Assembly (NCBI GenBank): GCA_000270325.1
Contig: BA000048.1
Location: forward strand, 614,800-678,799
Direction of reading: 5' to 3'
From: Candidatus Caldarchaeum subterraneum
Lineage (GTDB): Archaea > Thermoproteota > Nitrososphaeria_A > Caldarchaeales > Caldarchaeaceae
Length of the DNA stretch: 64,000 nt
Within the stretch, counting starts at the first letter, position 1; the number at the start of each line of letters is the position of its first letter. This document shows positions 27,570-36,963 of the stretch, in pieces. The notes below the pieces were generated by a model. The model was not told the origin of the DNA. It was given only the letters and a program-made list of their open reading frames with translations, and made no database searches. Position numbers and translations under genes: made by a program.

Positions 27570-28643
27570 TTAATGTGACCCGTATGTCTCTTTGAGGTAG
27601 GGAATAATTTTCTCCGCATAAGTGCGGAGGGTTTTTTCATGATCTAACCCTATAATGCAAATGGTAAGGCTTGTGGCACCTGCCCCCAAGAATTCCTCCA
27701 GCTTCCCGATAACCGAGTCTATGGGCCCAAAGGCGGCCACATCCTCAACAGCACTCCTCGGAACCTGTTTAACCATCTCTTCAAAAGACATAAGCCTCTC
27801 CTTATCGGTGGGATCTATCCTCTGCAAAGACAAGTTTTCCGGGACTTCCAATCCCGTAAGCTCTCTCAGAACTTCCCTCTGTTGGACAAGCATACTTTTT
27901 ACAGCTGGGCTTACAACCCTATATGCGTTCTCAATATCTTCATCGACAGCCGTGTAGACTGTCACATCGATATCTATGTTGGAAATCTGTCTACTCGTCC
28001 TTTCTGCACCGTTTTTAACATCCAAGAGATGTTTCTTCAATGTTTGAGGACTCTCTACGCCGACAGGTAGCCATCCATCACCAACCATACCGACTAGTTC
28101 TCGTGTCTTACATCCGGCGGCTCCTATGTATATCGGTGGCCTAGGTTTTTGAACAGGCTTAATCTGAAGATATGCTTTCTTTAGGGAAAAGATTTCACCC
28201 TCGTAAGTAGCGGGAGATTTTGGAGTAGAAGCTAGTAGAAGGTTGATGACCTCGACGGCTTCGCGGAGTCTTTTGACGGGTTTTGTCCACTCTATTCCAA
28301 ATGGACTTAGGTTCATCATCTCGCCGGCGCCGATCCCTAGAACTGCTCTACCATGAGTTAAAACATCCAATGTGGCTATAGCTTGAGCTATCTCAACCGG
28401 ATGCCTTCTATAACAATCGGTGACGGCCGTCGAGATTCTCACATGCTTCGTGAGAACACCAAAGGCTGCTAGAAGCGTTTGGGCGTTGGGATAACTGACC
28501 TCAGCGTTTGGGACTATTACGTGGTCACCTATCCTCACATGATCGTATGAAAGCTTATCGGCGAGAATAGCCAGTCGCAATATTTCGTCTATTGTATGTT
28601 GAGAAGTTATGATATGACATCCAAATTCACGTAATCTATTCAT
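27570..28643 (-). CDS. LLM-class (probably F420-dependent) oxidoreductase
   Basis: A 357-residue Mer-like luciferase-family protein: YDHVRIGDHVIVP, RISTAVTDCYRRHPVEIAQA, AVLGIGAGEMMNLSPFG, and PPIYIGAAGCKTRELVG. It is convergent with the EamA gene (10-base gap). The middle region (residues 230-310) carries an insertion relative to the shorter paralogue at 25612. Reaction unknown; members reduce or oxidise C-N or C=C bonds with F420 or FMN. Confidence 0.85.
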   Translation of the reverse strand: MNRLREFGCHIITSQHTIDEILRLAILADKLSYDHVRIGDHVIVPNAEVSYPNAQTLLAAFGVLTKHVRISTAVTDCYRRHPVEIAQAIATLDVLTHGRAVLGIGAGEMMNLSPFGIEWTKPVKRLREAVEVINLLLASTPKSPATYEGEIFSLKKAYLQIKPVQKPRPPIYIGAAGCKTRELVGMVGDGWLPVGVESPQTLKKHLLDVKNGAERTSRQISNIDIDVTVYTAVDEDIENAYRVVSPAVKSMLVQQREVLRELTGLEVPENLSLQRIDPTDKERLMSFEEMVKQVPRSAVEDVAAFGPIDSVIGKLEEFLGAGATSLTICIIGLDHEKTLRTYAEKIIPYLKETYGSH

Positions 28644-28667
28644 AATAACTCACACCCGTTAACCTTG

Positions 28668-30254
28668 TCATTTCCAACCTCTCACCATCCTGACAGGTAG
28701 TGGTATGGGTGATTTCTTTTCTTGAGGCTTTGGTGGCTGTTGGAAAACATGGTCGATTCTGAGGATTGTAACAGCTGTCTCGGTAGCGGATTTCAGGCAT
28801 TGAATCTTAACTATTGCTGGTTCGGTAATACTCGATTTGATAACCTCTCCTGTATAGCCATCTATACTACATAGCATGTTTGCGGCAATGCCGCTTCTTA
28901 GTTTACCTTTTACGTTAGCAGGGTCTCCCCCAGTGTTTCTCACCAGCCATAGTGGCAGCTCCTCAAGGGCGTCTGCAAAGACTTGGACAGTTTGCTGAAT
29001 CTTTGAAGGATAGCTCAGCGCCAGTTTCCTCAACATATGGGCTATTTTGTATTCTATAAAGCCTCCACCAGCCACAACAGCGCCATTTTTTAACAGAGAC
29101 TGGAGAAGCTTTAAACAATTGATGATCGCTCTTTTCACTTCGTCGACGACGAAGTCCCCAGTTCCTCTGACTAGTATGCTTTTAAAGTGAGGGTTGCGGC
29201 AGTTTTTGAAGAAAAGCCATTCATCATGGGCTGCCACTATCCTCTGGTCAATGCGGCCACAATAGCCGAGGGATTGGCTATTCAAGTCCCAAGGCCTCAT
29301 TACGAGTTCCCCTCCGACTGCCATTCTCAACCGTTTCATGTCCTCAAGCGCTACGTTTCGCACAGCGAGAATTCCGCAATTTGCAAGAGGTCGTCTAAGC
29401 TCCTCCGCTATGTCGCCGCCACATAAAACAACGTTTACACCGATCCTAAGAAGTGGGTCAAGAAAATCACGTAGGTATGACAACCGCTCGCTGTAAAAGT
29501 CTTTTATTTTATTCGGAGTTGAGAGGACAACTTTCGTAAACATGTCAGGTCTTTTGATTCCCAGTTTCTCCTGGATGAAGGCAATCTTTGCATCTGTTAT
29601 GGTTTTAGGCATCAAACGGTCCACTCCTTTCTTATGAAGTATCACACCATCAACAAGTTCAGAATCTTCTACAGATGCGCCTCTTCTTCCATCAACCTTT
29701 ATCATGTCCAAATCGAATTTTGTATAACCGTTGACAGATTCCGAAACTCCTATCAAGGCACTAACAACTATCGGTGCCAGATGCTCTGCCCATGATAGTG
29801 GTAGTTTTGTTGCCAGATGATTTTTTGCAATTTTTTTCAAAGTGCTATAGTCATGGAAATCGATGTGGGAAGATTCTATATCGATTATTTTGAGAGCCTC
29901 TTTTAGAGCAAGCTGGTATCCAGTAGCGGTCAACGCTGGATGGATACCATTATTCGCTAACCGCCAACCTCTTTCCACAAGTAAGGCGGCCAAGACAACC
30001 GTGGTGATGAAACCATCGCCCCCTTCTTTTCTACAGGTTGTACCAGCCTCCATAAGCAGCTTAGCCACGGGATGGACGAAAGCAACCTCCGAGGATATAA
30101 TTTCAGCATCCCGCGTTACCTTAAAGTCTCCGTTATCCATAAGCAAAAGCTTAGCCATACCGGCTGGTCCGAATGATGAGGAGAACAGATCCGCCACAAG
30201 CTTGGCAGCCGTAATATTTTCTTTCAGTACCTCGTATCCAGTGGTAATCCTCAT
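28668..30254 (-). CDS. Divergent thermosome/TCP-1-family chaperonin, catalytic Asp changed to Asn
   Basis: A 528-residue group II chaperonin-like protein. The equatorial motifs are recognisable but altered. SFGPAGMAKLL replaces the TLGPKGMDKML type, TRDAEII replaces NDGATIL, and GGDGFITTVV replaces GDGTTTAVV (phosphate-binding Asp kept). Before VVAGGG, where group II chaperonins have an Asp in a DAL-type helix, this protein has Asn (AIINCLKLLQSL). The C-terminus ends PIPLPVRMVRGWK, not the usual Gly/Met tail. It may be a slow or ATPase-impaired subunit, or a specialised single-ring chaperonin. Divergent TCP-1 paralogues are known in archaea. Confidence 0.85.
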   Translation of the reverse strand: MRITTGYEVLKENITAAKLVADLFSSSFGPAGMAKLLLMDNGDFKVTRDAEIISSEVAFVHPVAKLLMEAGTTCRKEGGDGFITTVVLAALLVERGWRLANNGIHPALTATGYQLALKEALKIIDIESSHIDFHDYSTLKKIAKNHLATKLPLSWAEHLAPIVVSALIGVSESVNGYTKFDLDMIKVDGRRGASVEDSELVDGVILHKKGVDRLMPKTITDAKIAFIQEKLGIKRPDMFTKVVLSTPNKIKDFYSERLSYLRDFLDPLLRIGVNVVLCGGDIAEELRRPLANCGILAVRNVALEDMKRLRMAVGGELVMRPWDLNSQSLGYCGRIDQRIVAAHDEWLFFKNCRNPHFKSILVRGTGDFVVDEVKRAIINCLKLLQSLLKNGAVVAGGGFIEYKIAHMLRKLALSYPSKIQQTVQVFADALEELPLWLVRNTGGDPANVKGKLRSGIAANMLCSIDGYTGEVIKSSITEPAIVKIQCLKSATETAVTILRIDHVFQQPPKPQEKKSPIPLPVRMVRGWK

Positions 30255-30418
30255 CTACGAAAAGACACTGTTTAATTTTTTCTCCTTTTATTTAAAATTT
30301 TATCGGTTACTAGTTGATTCTGGTTTACGAGGGAAGAGTAGTCAAAAGTCTCGCCCCACTAAGTGTAGTTAGGTATATGAGGGGTTCACGCGACATGTTA
30401 TTCAGCTGTGAAATTATT

Positions 30419-31717
30419 TTACTCGCATCTGTTGTTGCATAAGTTTAGAGCTTTTTCACCCATATAGACAGCTTTTCCCATCTGTTCTCGCTCAATTTCC
30501 AGCAGTCTGTTATACTTTACTGTCCTCTCGGAACGTGCTATTGAGCCGATTTTTATTTGTGGGCAAGCGGCTCCCACCGCCAAGTCTGCGATGAAACTGT
30601 CCTCTGTATCACCTGAACGGGCTGAAACAATTGGTTTGATTCCGAGTTGTTTGCAGAGCCTTATCGCTTCAAGTGTTTCGGTTAATGTGCCAACTTGATT
30701 AGGTTTGATGAGTGACGCTGTTGCCAGAGATAGAGAGGAACACATCCTAATTCTTTTAACGTTGGTGGCGAACAAATCGTCGCCGACTATCTGAACTTTT
30801 CCAGATAGCTTCTGAAAGAGATACTGCCATCCATCTAGGTCATCTTCTCCACATCCATCTTCAACGGAAACTATCGGATACGTCTCGCACAAGTCTACTA
30901 AGAAATCAACAAGTTCATGACTAGATAATGTAAGCCCTTCTCTAGAAAGCATGTAGCTACCGTCTTTGAAAAGATGACTTGCGGCCACATCCAAAGCAAG
31001 TGCGATATCTGTCTTAGGAGTCAACCCAGTCTCCTCAACAGCAGCTAATATGAGTTCAATGGCTTCTCTATGGTTTCTACAGTCTGGGCTGAAGCCCCCT
31101 TCATCTGCTAACAGAGTTGTGAGGCCTTTTTTCATGAGAAGCTGTTTGAGATTATGGTAAACAGCTCCAACATTCTCTAATGCTTCTACAAAGTTTTTGG
31201 CGCCGATGGGTATTATGAGGAGGTCTTGGATATCCAGGTTCCAAGCAGCGTGATGGCCGCCGCTTATTATATTAACCATCGGTGTTGGTATTATATCTTT
31301 TTCTACGCCCGCCAACCTCCCGATCAGATAATAAAGAGGTATCTTTTCGTATGCGGCTATAGCACGCGCCGTAGCTAAAGAGACTGACAGAATTGCGTTG
31401 GCACCGAGTTTTGATTTATTTTCTGTACCATCGAGGTCCAACAGTATGTTGTCAACTTTTGCCACATCGGCCTCAACATTTATGAGAGCTGGCGCGATGA
31501 CCGATTTCACGTTCTCCACCGCTCTCGAAACACCTTTGCCCATCCATCTAGCTCCGCCGTCCCTCAATTCGACAGCCTCGTGTCTTCCACGGGAAGCCCC
31601 GGCAGGGACCATTGCCTCACCCATAAACTCATGGTCAACCCAGACCCGTGTCTTTAACGTTGGCAATCCCCGCGAATCTAAAACCTCATACGTATCCACA
31701 CGTGTTATACGCTTCAA
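30419..31717 (-). CDS. Enolase (phosphopyruvate hydratase) or close paralogue
   Basis: A 432-residue enolase-superfamily protein of enolase length. Conserved catalytic parts are LLADEGGF (general-acid Glu), SVEDG (metal ligand), the base Lys in LIKPNQVGTLTETLEA, and the second Lys in QIKIGSIARSERTVKYNRL. The SHRSGET loop reads SARSGDT, so the His that contacts the substrate phosphate is Ala. The GSHAGN region reads GGHHAAWN. Start is a TTG at 31717. It converts 2-phosphoglycerate to phosphoenolpyruvate if it is the main enolase, but the loop change makes a paralogue with another acid-sugar phosphate substrate possible. Confidence 0.85.
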   Translation of the reverse strand: MKRITRVDTYEVLDSRGLPTLKTRVWVDHEFMGEAMVPAGASRGRHEAVELRDGGARWMGKGVSRAVENVKSVIAPALINVEADVAKVDNILLDLDGTENKSKLGANAILSVSLATARAIAAYEKIPLYYLIGRLAGVEKDIIPTPMVNIISGGHHAAWNLDIQDLLIIPIGAKNFVEALENVGAVYHNLKQLLMKKGLTTLLADEGGFSPDCRNHREAIELILAAVEETGLTPKTDIALALDVAASHLFKDGSYMLSREGLTLSSHELVDFLVDLCETYPIVSVEDGCGEDDLDGWQYLFQKLSGKVQIVGDDLFATNVKRIRMCSSLSLATASLIKPNQVGTLTETLEAIRLCKQLGIKPIVSARSGDTEDSFIADLAVGAACPQIKIGSIARSERTVKYNRLLEIEREQMGKAVYMGEKALNLCNNRCE

Positions 31718-31766
31718 AGTATCTTCACATATGAAGTTTAGATTATATGGCTTTCCTTAGTCACGC

Positions 31767-32747
31767 TTATAGACTTCCACGAACTTCTTCGCACAGTTTC
31801 TCAAACTCATTCACAGCTTTAATTATCATGTTTTTAGATAGGATTCTAACCTTAGCTCTCTTCTCTTCGTTGAGATATTCTACGGGAGATTTGCCATCAA
31901 TCCTAGCCAGCATATGTGCTGTGAGGGTGAGTGTTGCCTCTTCTTCTAAGGTATGGAAATTTTCCCACCGCGCCGTTGACCAATATACTTTCCACAGAAG
32001 CTTTGCCGCATTTAGATGCGCTTCAGAGTTGAGGTGAATGGCCTTTAGAACAAGATGATTAGTGCAGAAGGCTATGTCAAAGACCGGGTTGCCGTAGTGT
32101 GCTGGCTCACAGTCTAGAACCCATATTCTGGAGTCGGGGAGAATGAGTATGTTTTTGGGGCTGTAGTCTCCGTGAACAAGAGATAGCTTGCGGCTTGTCA
32201 GGATTTGGGATATCTTGTATAGGTGGGGAGCTATGTCTAAGTGTTTCTTGGCTAGGTGGTTTATGTAAGGGTCTATCCTAAGCTGTATGAAGTTGGTGTC
32301 GTCCCAGAAGTCGGACACTATCTCAGATCTGTTGCTGGTTTTGGTGTGGATTTTGGCCAGAATCGAGGCTACCCTAATCGTCACCTCGTTGTCGACAACA
32401 CCGTCCATAAGCAGCTTCTTCCACGTGACACCTCCCTCGCCATACTCGAGCACACATGAGTAACTCTCTCTGTCTTCCAGCAGAACCCGTGGAGCAGCAT
32501 TCTTGTCCACAAGCTCTCTTATCACTTTAAGGCAGCCTGTCTCTCTGAAGATACGCCATCTATCAGCGAGCCACTCATCTTTGACCATCAGCCGTGGAAG
32601 AGCTTTTTTTACAACCCATTTGCCTTTTGAAGATGTAACAAGCACTACGTGGCATGAGACGCCGCCGCCGAGGGGCTTTAACTCGGGCTCCTCACCGCCT
32701 GTCAAGCCCCAGCGCATCACAAGCTCACGAATCTCCGAAATAGCCAA
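31767..32747 (-). CDS. APH/ChoK-family small-molecule kinase
   Basis: A 326-residue aminoglycoside-phosphotransferase-fold kinase. The ATP-binding Lys is in WVVKKALPRL, the Brenner motif is LVHGDYSPKNILI, and the metal-binding Asp is in WVLDCEPAHYGNPVFDIAF. Related enzymes phosphorylate methylthioribose, choline, homoserine or sugars. It lies between an enolase and a Gfo/Idh/MocA dehydrogenase on the same strand (10 and about 50 base gaps), so the substrate is probably a sugar or polyol. The start is TTG at 32747. Confidence 0.82.
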   Translation of the reverse strand: MAISEIRELVMRWGLTGGEEPELKPLGGGVSCHVVLVTSSKGKWVVKKALPRLMVKDEWLADRWRIFRETGCLKVIRELVDKNAAPRVLLEDRESYSCVLEYGEGGVTWKKLLMDGVVDNEVTIRVASILAKIHTKTSNRSEIVSDFWDDTNFIQLRIDPYINHLAKKHLDIAPHLYKISQILTSRKLSLVHGDYSPKNILILPDSRIWVLDCEPAHYGNPVFDIAFCTNHLVLKAIHLNSEAHLNAAKLLWKVYWSTARWENFHTLEEEATLTLTAHMLARIDGKSPVEYLNEEKRAKVRILSKNMIIKAVNEFEKLCEEVRGSL

Positions 32748-32757
32748 AGCTAATCAC

Positions 32758-33759
32758 TTAACCAAGTTCGATGGGTTGTCCTATGGAAGCGGATCTGAAC
32801 AGAGCTGACGCCACTTCAAGAGCTTTCAAGCCATCCGTAGCCGAGGGGGATGGGGAAACATCTTTAATGACACATTCTGCAAAGTAGTTTACGGCTTCAC
32901 GGAGATTGCCGACCAATCTCCCGCCGACCTTGGGCCAGTTTGAAAGATCCGGCCTGAAAACACCTTTGCTGCTCACTATCTCAAGACCGTGTGACTGAAG
33001 ATCCACATAGACAGCCCCCTCAGTCCCTATGACATGAAACCTCGAATCTAGCCAGTGTGGGCTTGTGCTGGGTAAAACCCAACTCGTCTCCAGAGCAGCG
33101 GCCGAGCCACCGCTGTATTGTATTATGGCAAGATACGCATCCTCTAAGCCAGTTTTCTCCAAGACCTTCTTGACACCAACGCAGTAGACTTTTTTGGGCT
33201 CGGACATGGTAAAGAGGTTGCACATATCTATGTCATGTATTATCACGTCGTAGAGGAGGTTGGAGAACTTGCCATATTTTTTCGCTGTTTCGAGCAATGT
33301 GGACCGCCGGGCCCATATTGTAACTATCTCGCCAATCTCTCTTTCCGAGACAAGTTCATATGCTCTGCGGTATCTAGGGTCGAATCTCAGTATGAAGTTG
33401 ACCATGAGTTTAACATTATTTTTTTCAACCGCTGCAATAATTTTCTTGGCCTCTTGGAGGTCGGTGGCTATAGGCTTTTCCAACAGGATATTAACTCCTG
33501 CCTCCGTGGCGGCCACGGCAGGCTCAGTGTGTTTGTCATCAGGGGTCGCAACAGAGACCACATCCAGCTTCTCACGTCTCAGCATATCATGAAAATCCGA
33601 GTAAGACCTCACTCCCAGCTTGGAGGCAACTTCCGAAACACGTCCAATGTCGATGTCGGCTACAGCCACAAGCTCCGTCAACGGATTATCACGATACGCC
33701 TCAGCATGCAACACGCCGAAGGAGCCGACACCTATGACACCTGCCCTTAACACGCGCAA
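32758..33759 (-). CDS. Gfo/Idh/MocA-family oxidoreductase
   Basis: A 333-residue NAD(P)-dependent dehydrogenase with N-terminal Rossmann domain (GVIGVGSFGVLHAEAYRDNP), the catalytic-Lys motif ILLEKPIATDLQEAK, and a C-terminal alpha/beta domain with IHDIDMCNLF. The family oxidises sugars, inositols and related polyols. It is first in a minus-strand run with the APH-like kinase and possibly the enolase. Confidence 0.9.
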   Translation of the reverse strand: MRVLRAGVIGVGSFGVLHAEAYRDNPLTELVAVADIDIGRVSEVASKLGVRSYSDFHDMLRREKLDVVSVATPDDKHTEPAVAATEAGVNILLEKPIATDLQEAKKIIAAVEKNNVKLMVNFILRFDPRYRRAYELVSEREIGEIVTIWARRSTLLETAKKYGKFSNLLYDVIIHDIDMCNLFTMSEPKKVYCVGVKKVLEKTGLEDAYLAIIQYSGGSAAALETSWVLPSTSPHWLDSRFHVIGTEGAVYVDLQSHGLEIVSSKGVFRPDLSNWPKVGGRLVGNLREAVNYFAECVIKDVSPSPSATDGLKALEVASALFRSASIGQPIELG

Positions 33760-33888
33760 GACTTGCCGCCATCTATCCTTTTTGTTCTGTCAAATTAAGT
33801 TTGCCCATCATACATTCATGCTTGTCTGTCTATTAGTTGTCGATAAATGGGAATGGAGCGTCCGGGGCATTAAGAAGTTTCAGATTTT

Positions 33889-34903
33889 CTACGGCTTTCT
33901 CCAGATTATCCCGACGCTGTATTTTGTCTCTAAGGAGGCCCCACCATCCAGCGTTACATGCGTCCCATGCTTAACCTGCTCCGGTAACCCTGCGGGGTAG
34001 CTGGTGCATGGCTCAAGCGCTATGTTCCAAGCCCTGCCATACCATGGATAGTCTGGCGTGTTATAATTCTGCCAAAACCAAAGATACCTGAAAATCGACA
34101 CATCCCATATCATCTCGAAGCCCAAGCCCAGCCTCCTATTCCAAATTAGGTATCTTCCCGTCGAGAGACCATGAATGAAAGATGTTTCCTCGGCTACTAT
34201 TTGTCTAGAGGGGATAATACTAAGGTCTACTTCTACACCATTTCTGTCCAGTACATGGGGCCACTCATATTCACCAGTCCGAAGCCTGCCAAGCGGATTG
34301 TGGTGTTCTTCTGGTACTATCACTTTGCATCCTCCGGATAGTTCAATTTTGACACCGGGTTCTATAAACGGTTCTCCGAAAGCTGGATGTTGGAGCCATG
34401 AATATTCGAGCGGCTGGTTGGCTGTGTTGGTCAGCTTTTCCCAAAAGTATATCATATTTTCTGTCTTTGTTATGGTGATGCGTTTCTCTAACTTGAAAGG
34501 ATATCTTACTCCGTCAGTCCTCATGTAAGCGGTCACCTTGTCATCGCTTTCTTCCTCCAATATACAGGTCCACGGGAGCATGGATGATTCGCCATGAACT
34601 CCCATGCTTGCTCCTCTATGTGTTGTCGGATGACCTCCTGCGCTTGGGACAATATCTTGCCACCCGCCTCCATAATAGTCCAAAAACGCGCCTTCATGGT
34701 TTGGGTTAGGCATTGTGTCTACGAGTGGGTTACGCCACCCAAGCGGAGACTGCCACATCAGGTTGAGGTTCTAAAGGTTTGAATCTTATCTCCATTATGT
34801 CAGAACCTTTATCGAGAAGCGACACAATCCTCAGTGTTGGGTTTTCCATCACGAGAGTCCTCATACCTTTATATGTCCAGTCAAGTGACGCACGGCATTT
34901 CAT
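33889..34903 (-). pseudogene. Aldose-1-epimerase-like (mutarotase-fold) gene with a frameshift
   Basis: The downstream frame (34758-33889, 289 residues) is a galactose-mutarotase-fold protein, starting MWQSPLGWRNP, with conserved HGESSMLPW and LQHPAFGEPF. Upstream in another frame, an ATG at 34903 encodes MKCRASLDWTYKGM... LRIVSLLDKGSDIMEIRFKP, exactly the N-terminal strand pattern expected for this fold. That frame ends with a TAA at 34730-34732. The junction is at about 34759, where one extra base would explain the break. The TATA-like TTAAATATA at about 34922-34930 sits 23 bases before the ATG at 34903, which supports that start. It may be a pseudogene, an assembly error or a recoded gene. 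Confidence 0.7.
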
Positions 34904-34972
34904 GACCGATCATAGCGCCGGATATATTTAACCATCCAAATTATTTATATATCCCATGTAGCGGACAGAGGC
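34904..34972. promoter_or_regulatory. Divergent promoter region between mutarotase-like and creatininase genes
   Basis: Two TATA-like boxes point outwards: minus-strand TTAAATATA at about 34922-34930 (23 bases before the ATG at 34903) and plus-strand TTATTTATATA at about 34940-34950 (about 27 bases before the ATG at 34973). Both genes would give leaderless messages. Confidence 0.5.
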
Positions 34973-35740
34973 ATGGTCATACTATGGGCTGAAAAATCTT
35001 CGCCTGAGCTGGGAGAGCTATGCAGTCAAAAACGTGTGGCCATTTTTCCGATCGGGAGCACAGAGCAACATGGACCGCATCTCCCAACAGGCACAGACCA
35101 CATTATAGCATGGGAGCTTTCCAAGAAAGTAGTCGAAGATGTAGACGCGCTGCTCCTTCCACTACTTCCATACGGTTTCTCCGACGACCACTTTCCCATG
35201 CCTGGCACTATAAGCATCTCCTCCGAGACGCTCAAAGCCATTATACGTGATGTGGCTGACAGCTTGTCAAGATACGGTATACGTCACCTCGTCATCGTGT
35301 CGGGGCACGCTGGTCATCTGGGACAGATTTCAGATATCACATACAGGCTCAATCTATCGTACCCTGTTCAAAGTCTGAGAGTTCACAATATTTCGCCGTA
35401 TAACACAGTACCTGTGGAAAGACTTGCTACAGTTTTGGAGGAGGACATGTTCATACATGCTGAGGAGCTTGAGACAAGCATTATGTTATACCTACATCCT
35501 CACTTAGTTGACATGTCCAAGGCCGTCAAAGAGCATCCTCCATTTATCCCAAAGGGGCTGACGACGCCAAACTTCCTCGAGGCAATAAGGATTGTCACAA
35601 CCTCAAAATTCCTCGGAAGAGACTTCAAAACAGGTGTATGTGGAGACGCAACACTAGCATCTAGGGAGAAGGGTGAGAAGCTTTTCAAAATACTAGTAGA
35701 AGGACTTGTGGAAACCATCAAACATGTGACTTCAGAATAA
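34973..35740 (+). CDS. Creatininase-family amidohydrolase
   Basis: A 255-residue protein with the creatininase dimetal motifs: PIGSTEQHGPHLPTGTD near residue 30, VSGHAGH near 105, and AEELETSIM near 160. Family enzymes open cyclic or linear amides (creatinine, formamides, the mycofactocin precursor peptide). The neighbouring M19 dipeptidase (convergent, three-base gap) and nearby transporters suggest use of scavenged amides or peptides. Substrate unassigned. Confidence 0.87.
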   Translation: MVILWAEKSSPELGELCSQKRVAIFPIGSTEQHGPHLPTGTDHIIAWELSKKVVEDVDALLLPLLPYGFSDDHFPMPGTISISSETLKAIIRDVADSLSRYGIRHLVIVSGHAGHLGQISDITYRLNLSYPVQSLRVHNISPYNTVPVERLATVLEEDMFIHAEELETSIMLYLHPHLVDMSKAVKEHPPFIPKGLTTPNFLEAIRIVTTSKFLGRDFKTGVCGDATLASREKGEKLFKILVEGLVETIKHVTSE

Positions 35741-35743
35741 GAT

Positions 35744-36856
35744 CTATACCCATCTCTTCGCGTTCTCTCTAACTACCCTTAACGCGTTCAAGTAAGCAAT
35801 TTTCTCCACATCACTTTCTTTAACTCCTCTGTTTAGCAGTTCATTCCAGAGATTGACAATTTTAGTTATATCCTCCAACCCATCTGGTTCGTCGACATTG
35901 AGGAGACCGAAAAAGTCTGTGCCGATGGCTAAGATGTCGGGGCCGAATTTTTCATAGATATACATGATGTGGTCTGCGAGACCTTTTAGCGAGGCATGGT
36001 CAGAAATGGTGGGTGGGATGAACGTAGCTCCAACTACTCCACCGTTATTCTTCAGGGCTTCGAGCTCTTCATCGTCAAGATTTCTCGCATGATTTCGAAC
36101 GGATTTTGCGTTGGCGTGGCTGACTATGGCAGGGAGTTTAGATGCCGAGAGCGCTTCAACGGTGGTTCTCTTGCTAGCGTGGGAGAGATCCACTATTACT
36201 CCCATTTCGTTGCATAGACGTACAAGGTCTTCGCCGTCTCCGGTCAATCCGTAGTCTTTTTTCGACATGCATGTGGCTCCGTACTTGTTGTCGAAGTTCC
36301 ATGTTAGCTGGAGCGAGCGTACACCTAGCTTATAGAAGATTTCCAGATCCTCAACATCCTCCAAAGGTTCTGCCCCCTCGATGGCTATCAGGAAACCTAT
36401 TCTGCCATCTTTTCCGAGCTCGTCGACGTCTGAGGTGGTTAAAACAGGCCTCAAATCCTTGCTGTGCTGTCTCAGGAGATTGTTGTATGTTACTATGTGT
36501 TCGAGAGTTGTAAGAGTAGGTGCACGTGTTCTATATGCGCCGTAAAATCCCCCATACCCTCTCGCTAGCTGTTCAACACGCATCCTCGATATAGTTGGCG
36601 TAAGAGGGGCTATAGAGGAGAAGACAAGCTTTACGTTGGCACGCCTATACTTTGGGATATCTCCATGTCTACCGGACAAGTCAACATCGAAACCCATGGG
36701 TTTGAACTTTAGCCCCGCCCCAGCATGAACATAATAAAGTGAAATGTCTTCGTGAAGATCTACAAGGGGAGGTAACATGGAACTTTTTATGAGATGTTGT
36801 ATATAACGGTTGTTGCATATTGGATTCATATTCTTGCGGTCCTGATCGTTTTCCAT
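35744..36856 (-). CDS. M19 family dipeptidase (renal dipeptidase-like)
   Basis: A 370-residue amidohydrolase-fold zinc dipeptidase. Metal ligands are seen in VDLHEDIS (His-x-Asp), FLIAIEGAE (Glu), VIVDLSHAS (His), AIVSHANAK (His) and AIGTDFFGL (Asp). No signal peptide is visible, so it is probably cytoplasmic. It hydrolyses dipeptides, including D-residue-containing ones. A longer frame is not available; the ATG at 36856 is used. Confidence 0.9.
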   Translation of the reverse strand: MENDQDRKNMNPICNNRYIQHLIKSSMLPPLVDLHEDISLYYVHAGAGLKFKPMGFDVDLSGRHGDIPKYRRANVKLVFSSIAPLTPTISRMRVEQLARGYGGFYGAYRTRAPTLTTLEHIVTYNNLLRQHSKDLRPVLTTSDVDELGKDGRIGFLIAIEGAEPLEDVEDLEIFYKLGVRSLQLTWNFDNKYGATCMSKKDYGLTGDGEDLVRLCNEMGVIVDLSHASKRTTVEALSASKLPAIVSHANAKSVRNHARNLDDEELEALKNNGGVVGATFIPPTISDHASLKGLADHIMYIYEKFGPDILAIGTDFFGLLNVDEPDGLEDITKIVNLWNELLNRGVKESDVEKIAYLNALRVVRENAKRWV

Positions 36857-36963
36857 TTATTGACAGCAGTTGCATCAGAGGGATAAAGTTTAAAAACCAT
36901 TTACGCAGTCTTTAAAAAATTTTTGGGAAAAGCTTATTTGTACCTGAGATTCGTAAAATCTTC

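Noticed and set aside
33235..33750. 171-codon plus-strand frame
   Set aside because: Antisense to a clear Gfo/Idh/MocA gene; composition and lack of motifs mark it as a shadow.
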